Of a DNA stretch of 64,000 nucleotides, positions 32,556 to 41,901 are shown piece by piece. The notes below the pieces were generated by a model. It saw nothing but the letters and a program-made list of their open reading frames with translations. It did not search any database and was not told the DNA's origin. Location: contig JAGBHM010000013.1 in the NCBI GenBank assembly GCA_017935505.1, forward strand, positions 1-64,000, written 5' to 3'. A program made the translations under genes and the position numbers. Positions within the stretch are counted from its first letter, which is position 1; every line of letters begins with the position of its first letter. The DNA is from Bacteroidales bacterium (GTDB lineage: Bacteria > Bacteroidota > Bacteroidia > Bacteroidales > UBA932).

Positions 32556-34910
32556 ATGGGACTCAAGATATATTTGTCGGTAGCTGTGCTGATATTTTCC
32601 TGCTCAGCCATGATGGGGCAGAGTGTGGGACTGGTGCTTAGTGGAGGCGGTGCAAAAGGGTTGTCGCATGTAGGGGTTATAAAGGCTCTTGAAGAGTACA
32701 ATATCCCGATAGATTACATTTGCGGAACCTCCATGGGAGCGATAGTGGGGAGCCTCTATGCTGCAGGACTCACTCCCGATGAGATGCTGGCTCTGTTCAA
32801 GAGCCGGGAATTTGCGGCATGGTACAAAGGTGAGCCGGAGCGTGCCTCTGCAACATATTTTTACAGAGATGCTCCCGATGCCGGGATGGTCTCATTTGCA
32901 ATTGCAAGAAAAAAAGAGGAGGACTACCGAAGGGCGAACCCTTTTGATTTGCAGAAAAGGCCAGGGCTGAAAATAGATCTGCCCACAAGTATAGTTTCGC
33001 CTTATCCTATGGATCTTGCTCTTATAGAGGTGTTTGCTCCTGCATCTGTTGCAGCGGGCGATAATTTTGACAATCTGATGGTGCCATTTTTTTGCATAGC
33101 GGCAGATGTGAAGAATAAGAAACCGCTGGTCATGAGAAAAGGCAATCTTGGGTCGGCAGTGAGGGCTTCCATGACCTACCCATTCATATTCAGGCCAATA
33201 ACAATTGATTCTACATTACTCTTCGACGGTGGGTTCTACAATAATTTCCCATGGGACGTAATGTTGGAGGAGTATGCCCCTGACTTTATCATAGGATCAA
33301 AATGTGTAACAGGAGATAATCCTATGGATGAGGATGATATAGCAACGCATGTGGCAAATATGCTTGTGTCTCAGACAAACTATGAAATTCCTTCCGACAA
33401 GGGCATTGTGATAGAGAGGAAATATCCATACGGGGTTATGGACTTTCATAAAGTTGATGAAATTGTTGAGAGCGGCTACAGGAATACATTGTTGTACATA
33501 GAGGAGATAAAGGAGAGGGTGAAAAGGGAGCGTACTCCGGGGGAGGTTGATTCGATGAGAATTGCATTCAGAGGTGGTCAGCGGGCACTTCTCTTTTCTC
33601 CGGAGGTTGAGATTTGCGGTAATGTCGACAAGGCAGGCAAAGAGCTGGCGAAGGCTCTTGTTGTGAAGAATGCGCAGGAGCAGTTCAGTTATGATGATTT
33701 GAAAAAAGGATATTACAAGGCTGTGTCAACAGGACGCTTCAAGACATTCTATCCCTATTATACAATTGGCAAGGATTCGCTCCTTACACTTAAAATACGG
33801 GCCAGCAAATCTGCAGCCTGGAGTCTCTCTGTGGGTGGAAATATCTCCTCCTCGTCGCTTAACCAAGGATTTATAGGGGCATCATACTCTCACTTGTCGA
33901 GATATCCGTGGAAAGTCAGTGCCGGAGTTAATATGGGCAAGTACTACAAGGGTGGCTATCTTTTCTGGAGACACGATATAAGCATTTGGCCTCCGGCCTG
34001 TTACTCGTTGGAGATTACAGGCCACCAGTTTGACTACTACAATGGGAACCAGAACCTCTTTGCTGCAGACAGATTACCGGACAATATCAGACAGAGTGAA
34101 TATTATGGCAGGGCAAATCTGGTTGTACCGTTGGCTATGGAGAGAAATCTGCTGCTGCAGTTCGGGGCTGTTGCAGGGGTGCAGTTCTACAAATATTATC
34201 AGAACGGCAACTATATATCAACCGATATTGCCGACAAAACCTCCATAACTCTCTTTTGTCCGATGGCCGGGATTGTGCGCAATACACTTGATTATTCGCT
34301 CTATCCAACCTCCGGCAGACATGATATGCTGATGTTCAGGTACAATTGTGCTACAGAATCATTTGCTCCAGGCGGCATATTTGAGGATTGGTCGGAAAAA
34401 TATGGTGACAAAATGCACCACAAATATATTCTCAAGGCATATTCACATGCGTATTTCAGAATATCAGGCAGGTTTTCTTTAGGATATATGGCCGATCTCA
34501 CGATATCAAACAGAAACAGCATGGCCAATTACATCTCTACAATGCTCTATATGCCGGCATTCAGGCCTGTTCCCCATAGCAATACTTTAATATTGGAAAA
34601 ATATAGGGCAAACTCTTATCTTGGAGTTGGAATTTCTCCTGTGATTTTATTGGCAAATTCACTATTTTTGCATGGAAATATCTCATGGTTCCAACCCTAT
34701 GAGAATATTGAGAAGCTGGATGATGGCGGATACCGGTATTCCGACGCTTTCCCAAGGGGTGCATTCCTTGCAAATGCAGCAGTTGTATGGCAGTCTCCTA
34801 TAGGTCCTGTCTCATTTGCTGCAACCTATTATGAAAAGAGCAGACAAAAGTGGTATCCTCAATTGAACATCGGCTTCCTGTTGTTTAAAAAGAGATCGCT
34901 GGAGTTCTGA
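32556..34910 (+). CDS. Patatin phospholipase fused to a surface-antigen beta-barrel
   Basis: 784 residues. Signal peptide 1-20, then a patatin domain (about 22-230): oxyanion loop LSGGGAKG, nucleophile S59 in GTSMG, Asp D224 in FDGG. A POTRA-like stretch (about 350-420; EVEICGNVDKAGKELAKALV) leads into an Omp85-type barrel (about 440-784) ending in an aromatic-rich strand. This is the PlpD-type arrangement (Type Vd), in which the barrel takes the lipase through the outer membrane. Many Bacteroidales have such proteins. It diverges from the cyclophilin gene and is 4 nt ahead of the flippase. Confidence 0.9.
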   Translation: MGLKIYLSVAVLIFSCSAMMGQSVGLVLSGGGAKGLSHVGVIKALEEYNIPIDYICGTSMGAIVGSLYAAGLTPDEMLALFKSREFAAWYKGEPERASATYFYRDAPDAGMVSFAIARKKEEDYRRANPFDLQKRPGLKIDLPTSIVSPYPMDLALIEVFAPASVAAGDNFDNLMVPFFCIAADVKNKKPLVMRKGNLGSAVRASMTYPFIFRPITIDSTLLFDGGFYNNFPWDVMLEEYAPDFIIGSKCVTGDNPMDEDDIATHVANMLVSQTNYEIPSDKGIVIERKYPYGVMDFHKVDEIVESGYRNTLLYIEEIKERVKRERTPGEVDSMRIAFRGGQRALLFSPEVEICGNVDKAGKELAKALVVKNAQEQFSYDDLKKGYYKAVSTGRFKTFYPYYTIGKDSLLTLKIRASKSAAWSLSVGGNISSSSLNQGFIGASYSHLSRYPWKVSAGVNMGKYYKGGYLFWRHDISIWPPACYSLEITGHQFDYYNGNQNLFAADRLPDNIRQSEYYGRANLVVPLAMERNLLLQFGAVAGVQFYKYYQNGNYISTDIADKTSITLFCPMAGIVRNTLDYSLYPTSGRHDMLMFRYNCATESFAPGGIFEDWSEKYGDKMHHKYILKAYSHAYFRISGRFSLGYMADLTISNRNSMANYISTMLYMPAFRPVPHSNTLILEKYRANSYLGVGISPVILLANSLFLHGNISWFQPYENIEKLDDGGYRYSDAFPRGAFLANAAVVWQSPIGPVSFAATYYEKSRQKWYPQLNIGFLLFKKRSLEF

Positions 34911-34914
34911 ACTG

Positions 34915-36444
34915 ATGGCAAATGCAATAAAGAAGCTGGCGGGTGAGACCGCCATTTATGGATTGAGCACTATTCTGGCCAGGATGATCAACTTTCTGAT
35001 TGTCCCGCTCTATACAAGGGTGCTTACAACGGAGAGTTATGGTGCATATACCGAAATTATGTCCTATATCGCCGTGCTGCAGGTTATACTTGTGCTCGGC
35101 CTGGAGACAGGATGTTTCAGGTTTGCCAACAATATCAGGAACCAGATAAAGGAGAGTGGCGCTTCATTGGGGCTCAACCCTGAATCGCCCTTCTCAACAG
35201 CTCTTGCAACAACCATTACCGTCTCTATGGTATTTTTTGGTGCAATGGCTCTTTTTGCAACACCAATCTCCAACGTAATGGGCTATCAAGGCTATTCCAA
35301 TATGATAATATATACAGGAGGAATACTTGCCTTTGATTCAATTACGGCCATATTGTTTGCCCGCCTGCGCTATTTGCAGAAGGCATTCAAATTTGCGATT
35401 TTCAAAACCATAAAGATTATCAGTGAGCTGGGGTTCAATCTGCTGTTGTTCCTGGTGCTGCCTTCATATCTGGCATCACATCCGGAAACTCTGCTGCTGG
35501 ACTTCATACCGGCAAAGCCTGATTTCTCATATATAATTTTTGCCGTATTCCTCAGTTGCGTAATATGTATGCTGCTCTTTATACCGGATTTGCTCAGAGT
35601 GGGCATATCGCTCAACAGAAAGTTGCTCAAGCAGATGCTGATATACTCTTTGCCGCTGATGATTGCAGGTTTGCCAGGTATTATAAATGAGTCTCTCGAC
35701 AGAATACTGTTCCGCTTCTTCGCCCCTGAAAATGTTGATTGGAGGTCGGATTTGGGTATTTATCAGGCTGCCGTAAAACTGGCTGTAATAATGAACCTTT
35801 TTGTGCAGATGTTCCGTTACGCAGCCGAGCCATTCTTCTTTGCAAGAGAGAAAGAGAAGGATTCAAAAGAGCTCTACGCAAAGGTGATGGAGTATTTTGT
35901 GGCATTCTGCATGTTGATATTTTTGGGCATTCTGGCCTATATGGACATTATTGGGCTGATATTGGGTAAGAATTTCAGGGGAGCTCTTGATACTGTTCCT
36001 CCAATGCTTATCTCCTACATGATAGTGGGTGTGCTCTTCAATGTTTCGATGTGGTACAAATTGAGCGGCCATACAAAATTTGCCATAAATATAACATTGC
36101 TGGGACTTGCAATAACAGCTGTGGTAAATATACTTCTTATGCCGCATTTCTCATATTGGGCCTCTGTATGGGCTCATGTGGCGAGTGGTGCGGCAATGTT
36201 GTGTTACAGTTTGTGGCTGGGTAACAGGTATTATCCTATACCATATAATTGGAAGAGGATAGGAAGTTACTTTTTTGTGGGGCTTGCCCTCTTTTTCCTC
36301 ATCTCCGGAGCCGACAGAATTATTGCTGCATCTGCCCTTGGGGAGGGAACTGGAGCTCTGATTGCCAGACTCTGCGTTGGAACAGTGGCTGTGGTAGCAT
36401 ATATGGCATTTGCCTATGTAAAGATTGTAAAAACGAATCATTAA
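34915..36444 (+). CDS. Polysaccharide/lipid-linked flippase (Wzx/MurJ-like)
   Basis: 509 residues with about 14 membrane helices. The N-terminus [30 protein letters not shown] is the polysaccharide biosynthesis (MVF/MATE-like) signature, here given only by its key residues AGETAIYG and [10 protein letters not shown]. Members flip undecaprenyl-linked sugars across the inner membrane. It sits in a plus-strand series that includes murF, but substrate specificity is not shown. The gap to the upstream gene is 4 nt. Confidence 0.9.
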   Translation: MANAIKKLAGETAIYGLSTILARMINFLIVPLYTRVLTTESYGAYTEIMSYIAVLQVILVLGLETGCFRFANNIRNQIKESGASLGLNPESPFSTALATTITVSMVFFGAMALFATPISNVMGYQGYSNMIIYTGGILAFDSITAILFARLRYLQKAFKFAIFKTIKIISELGFNLLLFLVLPSYLASHPETLLLDFIPAKPDFSYIIFAVFLSCVICMLLFIPDLLRVGISLNRKLLKQMLIYSLPLMIAGLPGIINESLDRILFRFFAPENVDWRSDLGIYQAAVKLAVIMNLFVQMFRYAAEPFFFAREKEKDSKELYAKVMEYFVAFCMLIFLGILAYMDIIGLILGKNFRGALDTVPPMLISYMIVGVLFNVSMWYKLSGHTKFAINITLLGLAITAVVNILLMPHFSYWASVWAHVASGAAMLCYSLWLGNRYYPIPYNWKRIGSYFFVGLALFFLISGADRIIAASALGEGTGALIARLCVGTVAVVAYMAFAYVKIVKTNH

Positions 36445-36454
36445 AATAAACGAA

Positions 36455-36895
36455 ATGGGAACAAAGGTTAAGATAGTGAACAAATCGGCATATCCGGTGC
36501 CGGCATATGCTACGGAGCTCTCCGCAGGAATGGACCTGAAGGCAAATATTACAGAACCGGTAACAATAGCCTCTCTCGAAAGGGCTATGATCCCTACCGG
36601 CATTTATATCGAATTGCCTGAAGGATATGAGGCTCAGATTCGTCCACGCAGCGGCCTTGCTGCAAAATTCGGTGTTACGGTGGCCAATGCCCCCGGAACA
36701 GTTGATGCAGATTACAGAGGGGAGGTCAAGGTTATATTGGTAAATCTCTCAAAAGAGCCTTTCGTAATCAATCCGGGCGAGCGTATTGCCCAGATGGTGA
36801 TTGCAAAGTATGAGAAGATTGAGTGGGAAGAGGTTGAGGAGCTTGGTGATACAGAGCGTGGCGACGGTGGATTTGGTTCAACAGGAAGAAAATGA
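36455..36895 (+). CDS. dut: dUTP diphosphatase
   Basis: 146 residues. All five trimeric dUTPase motifs are present: GMDLKA (1), RPRSGLA (2), [11 protein letters not shown] (3), [10 protein letters not shown] (4) and GDGGFGSTG (5). It hydrolyses dUTP to dUMP, preventing uracil incorporation into DNA and feeding dTMP synthesis. The stop overlaps the next start (ATGA). Confidence 0.97.
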   Translation: MGTKVKIVNKSAYPVPAYATELSAGMDLKANITEPVTIASLERAMIPTGIYIELPEGYEAQIRPRSGLAAKFGVTVANAPGTVDADYRGEVKVILVNLSKEPFVINPGERIAQMVIAKYEKIEWEEVEELGDTERGDGGFGSTGRK

Positions 36896-37779
36896 TAATT
36901 ATGCAGGAGAATCTGTCGATATCGGTAAATGGAAATTGCATCAGATGCGGAAGATGTGTAAAGGTTTGTCCGTCGGGCATATTTGAGATGGCTGGATATG
37001 GTGTGGATAAATCTGTTAAAATAGTTGATCTTCAGAAATGTATAGCATGCGGACATTGTTCGGCAGCCTGCCCTGTGGGAGCTGTTGACCATACTCTTTT
37101 CCCTACAGAAAAAATACATCGGATCGATTACTCAAATATGCCTTCATCGGAGCAGGTGATGCTGCTGTGCAAGGCCAGACGTACCAACAGGGCATTCTCA
37201 AAAGAGCCGGTTGCCAAAGAGCATGTCGATATGATTCTGGAGGCGGCACACAGGGCTCCTACGGCAAGCAATATGCAGAATGTTGAGTTTGTTGTTGTAA
37301 GCTCTCCTGAGAAGTTGAGGGAGATCCAGAAATTTGTTATAGAGGTATTTGGCTCACTGGTTAAAAAACTGGAGAATCCGCTGTTGAAGCCTCTGTTGAA
37401 GAGGATTGTAGGGCCTGTATACAGATATGTGCCAATATTTGAAAAGATGAAGGCCGATTATGCAAATGGCAACGACAGAATATTGCGTGGAGCCACTTGC
37501 GTAATTTTTATACATACTCCAAAGAGCTCCCGCTTTGGTGATGCAGATGCTAATCTTGCCTATGAAAACGGTTCACTTATGGCCGAAAGTCTCGGAATAA
37601 GCCAGCTTTATACAGGATTTGTATGTACTGCAATAAAGCAGCGTAAGGGTGTGCTTGAGAAGATGCTTGGGCTCTCACCGGACAGGGAGATAAAAGCTGG
37701 AATGGGACTTGGCATGCCTGAGTTCAGATATCCTAATTATATCGATAAAAAAGAACTGCAATTTACAGAAGTCAGATGA
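36892..37779 (+). CDS. Ferredoxin-nitroreductase fusion
   Basis: 295 residues. The N-terminal 2[4Fe-4S] ferredoxin domain (about 8-62) has two CxxCxxCxxxC motifs: [12 protein letters not shown] and [12 protein letters not shown]. The C-terminal nitroreductase (about 85-290) contains [14 protein letters not shown]-binding [13 protein letters not shown] and a C-terminal [11 protein letters not shown]. Electrons probably pass from ferredoxin to FMN and on to a nitro- or quinone-type substrate. It overlaps dut and murF by 4 nt on each side, so it is translated with them. ATG 36901 is an alternative start. Confidence 0.92.
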   Translation: MIIMQENLSISVNGNCIRCGRCVKVCPSGIFEMAGYGVDKSVKIVDLQKCIACGHCSAACPVGAVDHTLFPTEKIHRIDYSNMPSSEQVMLLCKARRTNRAFSKEPVAKEHVDMILEAAHRAPTASNMQNVEFVVVSSPEKLREIQKFVIEVFGSLVKKLENPLLKPLLKRIVGPVYRYVPIFEKMKADYANGNDRILRGATCVIFIHTPKSSRFGDADANLAYENGSLMAESLGISQLYTGFVCTAIKQRKGVLEKMLGLSPDREIKAGMGLGMPEFRYPNYIDKKELQFTEVR

Positions 37780-39149
37780 AAAATATAGAGACAGCCGATT
37801 TATATGAATTATTCAAGGCCTGCGGCTCTTCGGTATGTACCGACAGCCGGAGTGTGAAAGAGGGTGATATGTTTTTTGCCTTGAAGGGTGAGAATTTTGA
37901 CGGCAATAATTATGCTTGTGCAGCAATTGGAAAAGGGGCGGCATATGCTGTGGTGGACGATGCCGGCATATATGAGGCAAATCCGGATCTGCAACAGAGG
38001 CTCGTTCTTGTAGAGAATGTGCTTGAGGCATTGCAGCAGTTGTCGAAATATAACAGATTGAGGTACAAGATCCCCGTAATTGCACTTACCGGAACAAACG
38101 GCAAGACTACAACAAAAGAGCTCATTGCAGCTACACTCTCTGTGAAGTATAATGTGGTCTCTACCGCAGGCAATCTCAATAACCATATAGGAGTTCCGCT
38201 TACATTATTGAGAATCAATGAAGAGACTCAGGCTGCCGTGATAGAGATGGGCGCAAGCGCTCCTGGTGAGATAGAGACACTCGTGAATCTTGTCTGCCCA
38301 AGTTTTGGTCTTATAACAAATGTGGGAAAGGCCCATCTGCTGGGATTTGGTTCTTTTGAAGGGGTGAAAAAGACAAAAGGTGAGCTTTACGATAATTTGG
38401 CACGGCATAAGAAGATAGCATTTGTGAATGTGGACAATCCGCATCTGATGGAGATGGCGCAGCAGTATGATTCTCTGCATATAGTGCCATATGGCCTGAA
38501 AAACAATTGTGTGGAGATTCTTGAAAATGAACCGGATAATCCGTTTCTCAGACTCGTCATGCCTAATCCTTGCCTTACAAGCGAGCCTGCAAGAATAGAG
38601 GTGAGGACAAATCTCATAGGAAAATATAATGCAGACAATGTCCTGGCAGCGTTATGCATATCATCATATTTTGATGTGGCAACGGAGGATGCTGTTGCTG
38701 CCATTGCGGCTTATGTGCCTTCCAACAACCGCTCCCAGATGACAAAGACTGAGAATAACACCCTTATAATTGATGCCTATAATGCCAACCCGACAAGCAT
38801 GAGGGCTTCGCTCGAAAACTTTGTTGCACTGAATCTCCAGAATAAGGTACTTGTTCTGGGTGATATGCGTGAATTGGGTGATGATTCTTTGAAGGAGCAT
38901 TGTGATATTGTTGAGTATCTGCAGCATACAGGCGTGGAGAGAGCATTCCTTGTGGGTGGGGAGTTTTGTAGGGCTGTTGAGGCTGTTTCGCAGAAGAGCT
39001 CCGGCAAAGCATCTACCCTGCCACTGACTCTTTTTGCTGACTCGCAGCTTCTTAAGGAATATCTCAGTAAAGAACCTCTGAGGAACAAGACTATATTGAT
39101 AAAGGGCTCGAGGGGTATAAGACTCGAGAGAATATTTGAAGCACTCTAA
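37776..39149 (+). CDS. murF: UDP-MurNAc-tripeptide-D-Ala-D-Ala ligase MurF
   Basis: 457 residues. Last cytoplasmic step of the peptidoglycan monomer: adds D-Ala-D-Ala. N-terminal Mur domain (CTDSRSVKEGDMFFALKGEN), ATP loop GTNGKTTTKELI (about 108-119), central domain with NLNNHIGVPLTLL and EMGASAPGEI, and C-terminal domain with DAYNANPTSMRASLEN. The start overlaps the upstream stop (ATGA). Confidence 0.96.
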   Translation: MKNIETADLYELFKACGSSVCTDSRSVKEGDMFFALKGENFDGNNYACAAIGKGAAYAVVDDAGIYEANPDLQQRLVLVENVLEALQQLSKYNRLRYKIPVIALTGTNGKTTTKELIAATLSVKYNVVSTAGNLNNHIGVPLTLLRINEETQAAVIEMGASAPGEIETLVNLVCPSFGLITNVGKAHLLGFGSFEGVKKTKGELYDNLARHKKIAFVNVDNPHLMEMAQQYDSLHIVPYGLKNNCVEILENEPDNPFLRLVMPNPCLTSEPARIEVRTNLIGKYNADNVLAALCISSYFDVATEDAVAAIAAYVPSNNRSQMTKTENNTLIIDAYNANPTSMRASLENFVALNLQNKVLVLGDMRELGDDSLKEHCDIVEYLQHTGVERAFLVGGEFCRAVEAVSQKSSGKASTLPLTLFADSQLLKEYLSKEPLRNKTILIKGSRGIRLERIFEAL

Positions 39150-39180
39150 AAGATTTAACTATTTAATAACCTATATGACT

Positions 39181-40713
39181 ATGAAAAAACTATTATTTTG
39201 CCAGGCAAAATTATTGTCGGTATTATTTGTGGCAGTGCTTATGTCTGCCTGTGACAATGCTCCTAAATACAACAAATCAATTCCGGCAGGATTTGATGCA
39301 TTGTGCCAAAGAGCTATAGATGAGTGGAAAGTTCCCGGAATGGCGGTTGCCGTTGTAAAAGATGGTGAGGTTGTATTTATGAAGGGTTACGGAAATGCCC
39401 GTCTTGGCGACTCTTTGAATGCACCTGTACCTGTAACACCTCAAACCCAATTTGTAATTGCTTCAACATCAAAGGCATTTACCTCGGGCTTGCTTGCAAA
39501 TGTTATGGATGAGTATCCTGAAATCAAATGGGATGCTCCTGTGAAAAAGTATCTTCCCGATTTCAAGATGTATGATCCTTGGGTTACCGAGAATTTCCAG
39601 GTAAGGGAGATAATGTCGCATCACAGCGGTTTCAATGCATATGCCCTGGATGATCTTCCAACTTGGGGTTATGACCGTGACGACCTCTACAGAATCTACT
39701 CTGTATTGCAGCCTACATACAGTTTCCGCACAAAATATGCCTACAACAACAGCATGTATACCATCTCTGCAAAAATTATTGAGAAATATACAGGCAAAAG
39801 CTGGGATGAGGCAATTGCAGAGCGCATTTTTACACCGCTTGAGATGAAGAACAGTACAACCGGAAATGTGTCGTTCTATACCGCTGAGAATCTTGCTCAG
39901 GGTTACAGAATGAGAAAGGCTAAGGATAAAAATGAGATAGAGGTTGTACCGCGTACAGACAAGGATGATGCATTTGCATGGCTCTCAGCTGTAGCACCTG
40001 CAGGATTTGTAATCTCAACTGTTGAGGATATGGCAAATTGGGTGAAGATGCATCTCAACCATGGAACTTTCAATGGCAAACAGATAATCTCACGCGAGAA
40101 CCACGATATGCTCTTCTATCCTCAGACAATTACAGGCAGTGACTCTACACGCCTGACCAACTATGCACAAGGCTGGACAGTTGAGTATGGCCTCCAGGGA
40201 CGCTATATCAGACACACCGGTCTTGCATACGGTTATACAGCACTCGTGGGACTTCATCCTGAGCTTAACCTCGGTTTCGTATTTCTTACAAATAACGGAA
40301 GCTCTTCAGACCCACAATCTGCTATCGGACGTGATTTGATTGAGCTCTATAAAGGCAATGCTCCACACCATTTTGATGAGTATCTTGCAGATTATCTGGA
40401 GGATCTGTTCAGCGAGGAGAAAGACGAGAAAAAACCGGAAGAGACTCCTGTGGCAGCTTTGGCAAATAAAGCTTATGTGGGCAACTACACCCTCGAACCA
40501 TTTGGTACCGCAAAGGTGTATGAGAAGGATGGCAGCCTCTACTTTAATTTGCGCAAGGTAGATGCTCAACTTGATCACAAGAATGGAAATGTGTTCAAAT
40601 TCTATCAGCCTGGTTCCGGCACATTTGATCTCACTTTTACTGTGAAGGGTGGTAGAGCGCAATCTCTTACCTTTAATATAAATGACCCTGTAGGTGAGTT
40701 TGTAAGGAGATAG
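39181..40713 (+). CDS. Beta-lactamase/PBP4*-type serine hydrolase lipoprotein
   Basis: 510 residues from ATG 39181. Lipoprotein signal to LMSAC (lipid Cys about 22). Class-C beta-lactamase fold (about 35-395) with nucleophile STSK (SxxK), YAYNNS (YxN) and a late HTGLAYGYT segment at the third-motif position. A linker rich in E/K and a small C-terminal DUF3471-like beta domain (about 430-505) follow. Such enzymes act as D-amino acid peptidases or esterases, not usually as beta-lactamases. It ends 6 nt before the LytTR gene and may head the signalling operon. ATG 39175 is an alternative start. Confidence 0.88.
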   Translation: MKKLLFCQAKLLSVLFVAVLMSACDNAPKYNKSIPAGFDALCQRAIDEWKVPGMAVAVVKDGEVVFMKGYGNARLGDSLNAPVPVTPQTQFVIASTSKAFTSGLLANVMDEYPEIKWDAPVKKYLPDFKMYDPWVTENFQVREIMSHHSGFNAYALDDLPTWGYDRDDLYRIYSVLQPTYSFRTKYAYNNSMYTISAKIIEKYTGKSWDEAIAERIFTPLEMKNSTTGNVSFYTAENLAQGYRMRKAKDKNEIEVVPRTDKDDAFAWLSAVAPAGFVISTVEDMANWVKMHLNHGTFNGKQIISRENHDMLFYPQTITGSDSTRLTNYAQGWTVEYGLQGRYIRHTGLAYGYTALVGLHPELNLGFVFLTNNGSSSDPQSAIGRDLIELYKGNAPHHFDEYLADYLEDLFSEEKDEKKPEETPVAALANKAYVGNYTLEPFGTAKVYEKDGSLYFNLRKVDAQLDHKNGNVFKFYQPGSGTFDLTFTVKGGRAQSLTFNINDPVGEFVRR

Positions 40714-40719
40714 CAGACC

Positions 40720-41091
40720 ATGAAAAACATTTATCTGCACCTTAATACAAGGGATGAGTTCCTCAGAATGGATATCAGCAAGATTGTCTATTTTGAGGCC
40801 GACGGCAATTATACCAATATTGTGCTTGCAAACAAACTTAAAAGCGTTGTCTGCATGAATCTGGCCCATATGCAGCAGATTCTCACTGACAGCCTTAAGG
40901 AGAATGCCAGAACATTTGTGAGAGTCGGTAAGAAATATATCATCAACCATGCATATGTTTGTCAGATAAATGTGTTGAGACAGAATCTTGTTTTGAGCGA
41001 CGGCGCCAGCTTTACATTTCAGCTCGATATATCAAAAGAGGCTCTCAAGGGGTTGAGGGAGCTCTATCTGGCACCGTCGGGAAAAGAGTAA
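40720..41091 (+). CDS. Stand-alone LytTR DNA-binding protein
   Basis: 123 residues. One LytTR domain (about 12-115): KIVYFEADGNYTNIVLANK, VCMNLAHMQQIL, FVRVGKKYIINHAYV. Unlike normal LytTR response regulators, it has no receiver domain, membrane segment or other sensor. It binds DNA in the cytoplasm, presumably as a dimer, and must be controlled by another means: phosphorylation by the adjacent kinases, binding to an FHA protein, or expression level. It is the first gene of the kinase cluster and follows the serine hydrolase after 6 nt. Confidence 0.88.
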   Translation: MKNIYLHLNTRDEFLRMDISKIVYFEADGNYTNIVLANKLKSVVCMNLAHMQQILTDSLKENARTFVRVGKKYIINHAYVCQINVLRQNLVLSDGASFTFQLDISKEALKGLRELYLAPSGKE

Positions 41092-41102
41092 ATATTTGAA
41101 AT

Positions 41103-41873
41103 ATGCAAAGATTAAAGGAGAAAACGATTCTTATAGGCAAGGAGCCTTCTCAAGGACGCCTTCTTATTGCAATGAAGTTAAATGGGCAGTATAAGGTTGC
41201 AGCACTCGGTGCAGCAGGAAGCGTACCCAATTCGGTAAGCCGCTGCAATCCTGCGGAGGAAATTGCCCATTGCAAGATTGTGACAGATGCCAACGGCTCA
41301 ATGACAATCACCAATCTCAAGCCTCAAAATATGACATATGTGAATGGTTCTGAGATTCTTGCCAAGAAAATAACAATGGAGAGCAGTGTGGCTCTGGGCA
41401 AAGATATGTTCCAGATTGATCTGGCAGCAGTAATGGATGCTGCGCTCAAGCTTGTGAGTTCTGTTCCGCCGCCGCCTGTGTCGATAAAGCATCTGGAGGC
41501 AGTGTGGAGTGAATATGAAAGTACAAATGAGGCCATAGCACAACGCCAGCAGGAGAAGGGTCGCAGAAGGATGCTTCCAATGATCATAGGTTCTGTTTCG
41601 GGATTGGTGGCACCTCTTCTGGCAGCAGTTTCGAGCAGCAGTACCCTTTTTGTAACTGCACCGATATCAATAATATCGTTTGTGATATATTTTAAAATAT
41701 ACAATGAAAAGGATACAACTCTCGAAGAGCGCAAGGCTGCCCAGGATGCATTGATCGACAATTATGTATGTCCTCATGAGCATTGCAGGCACTATGTGGG
41801 GCAACAGCCTTATAAAGTGTTGAGGCAGAACAAAAAATGTCCATATTGCGGTGGCGGATGGATTGAAAAATGA
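41103..41873 (+). CDS. FHA-like, membrane-anchored zinc-ribbon protein
   Basis: 256 residues. A degenerate FHA domain at about 5-108: IGKEPSQG at the usual IGR position, SVSR with AHCKIV in place of SRxH, then TNLKPQNMTYVNGSEI. Two hydrophobic helices (about 158-177 and 183-198) follow. A C-terminal zinc ribbon uses CPHEHC (223-228) and CPYCGGGW (246-253). Expected to sit in the inner membrane with the FHA part inside and read phosphothreonine; the weak consensus (Lys for the FHA Arg) may mean altered or lost phosphopeptide binding. It lies between LytTR and kinase genes with gaps of 11 and 28 nt. Confidence 0.72.
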   Translation: MQRLKEKTILIGKEPSQGRLLIAMKLNGQYKVAALGAAGSVPNSVSRCNPAEEIAHCKIVTDANGSMTITNLKPQNMTYVNGSEILAKKITMESSVALGKDMFQIDLAAVMDAALKLVSSVPPPPVSIKHLEAVWSEYESTNEAIAQRQQEKGRRRMLPMIIGSVSGLVAPLLAAVSSSSTLFVTAPISIISFVIYFKIYNEKDTTLEERKAAQDALIDNYVCPHEHCRHYVGQQPYKVLRQNKKCPYCGGGWIEK

Positions 41874-41901
41874 TGATTTGTGATTAATAGAATTTGATAT
41901 T

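Noticed and set aside
39181..40713. A true class-C beta-lactamase.
   Set aside because: Lipoprotein signal and a C-terminal DUF3471-like domain fit esterase or D-peptidase relatives more than resistance enzymes.
40306..40950. A 214-codon minus-strand frame across the serine hydrolase/LytTR junction.
   Set aside because: It is antisense to two genes with clear family motifs; no signal or promoter supports it.
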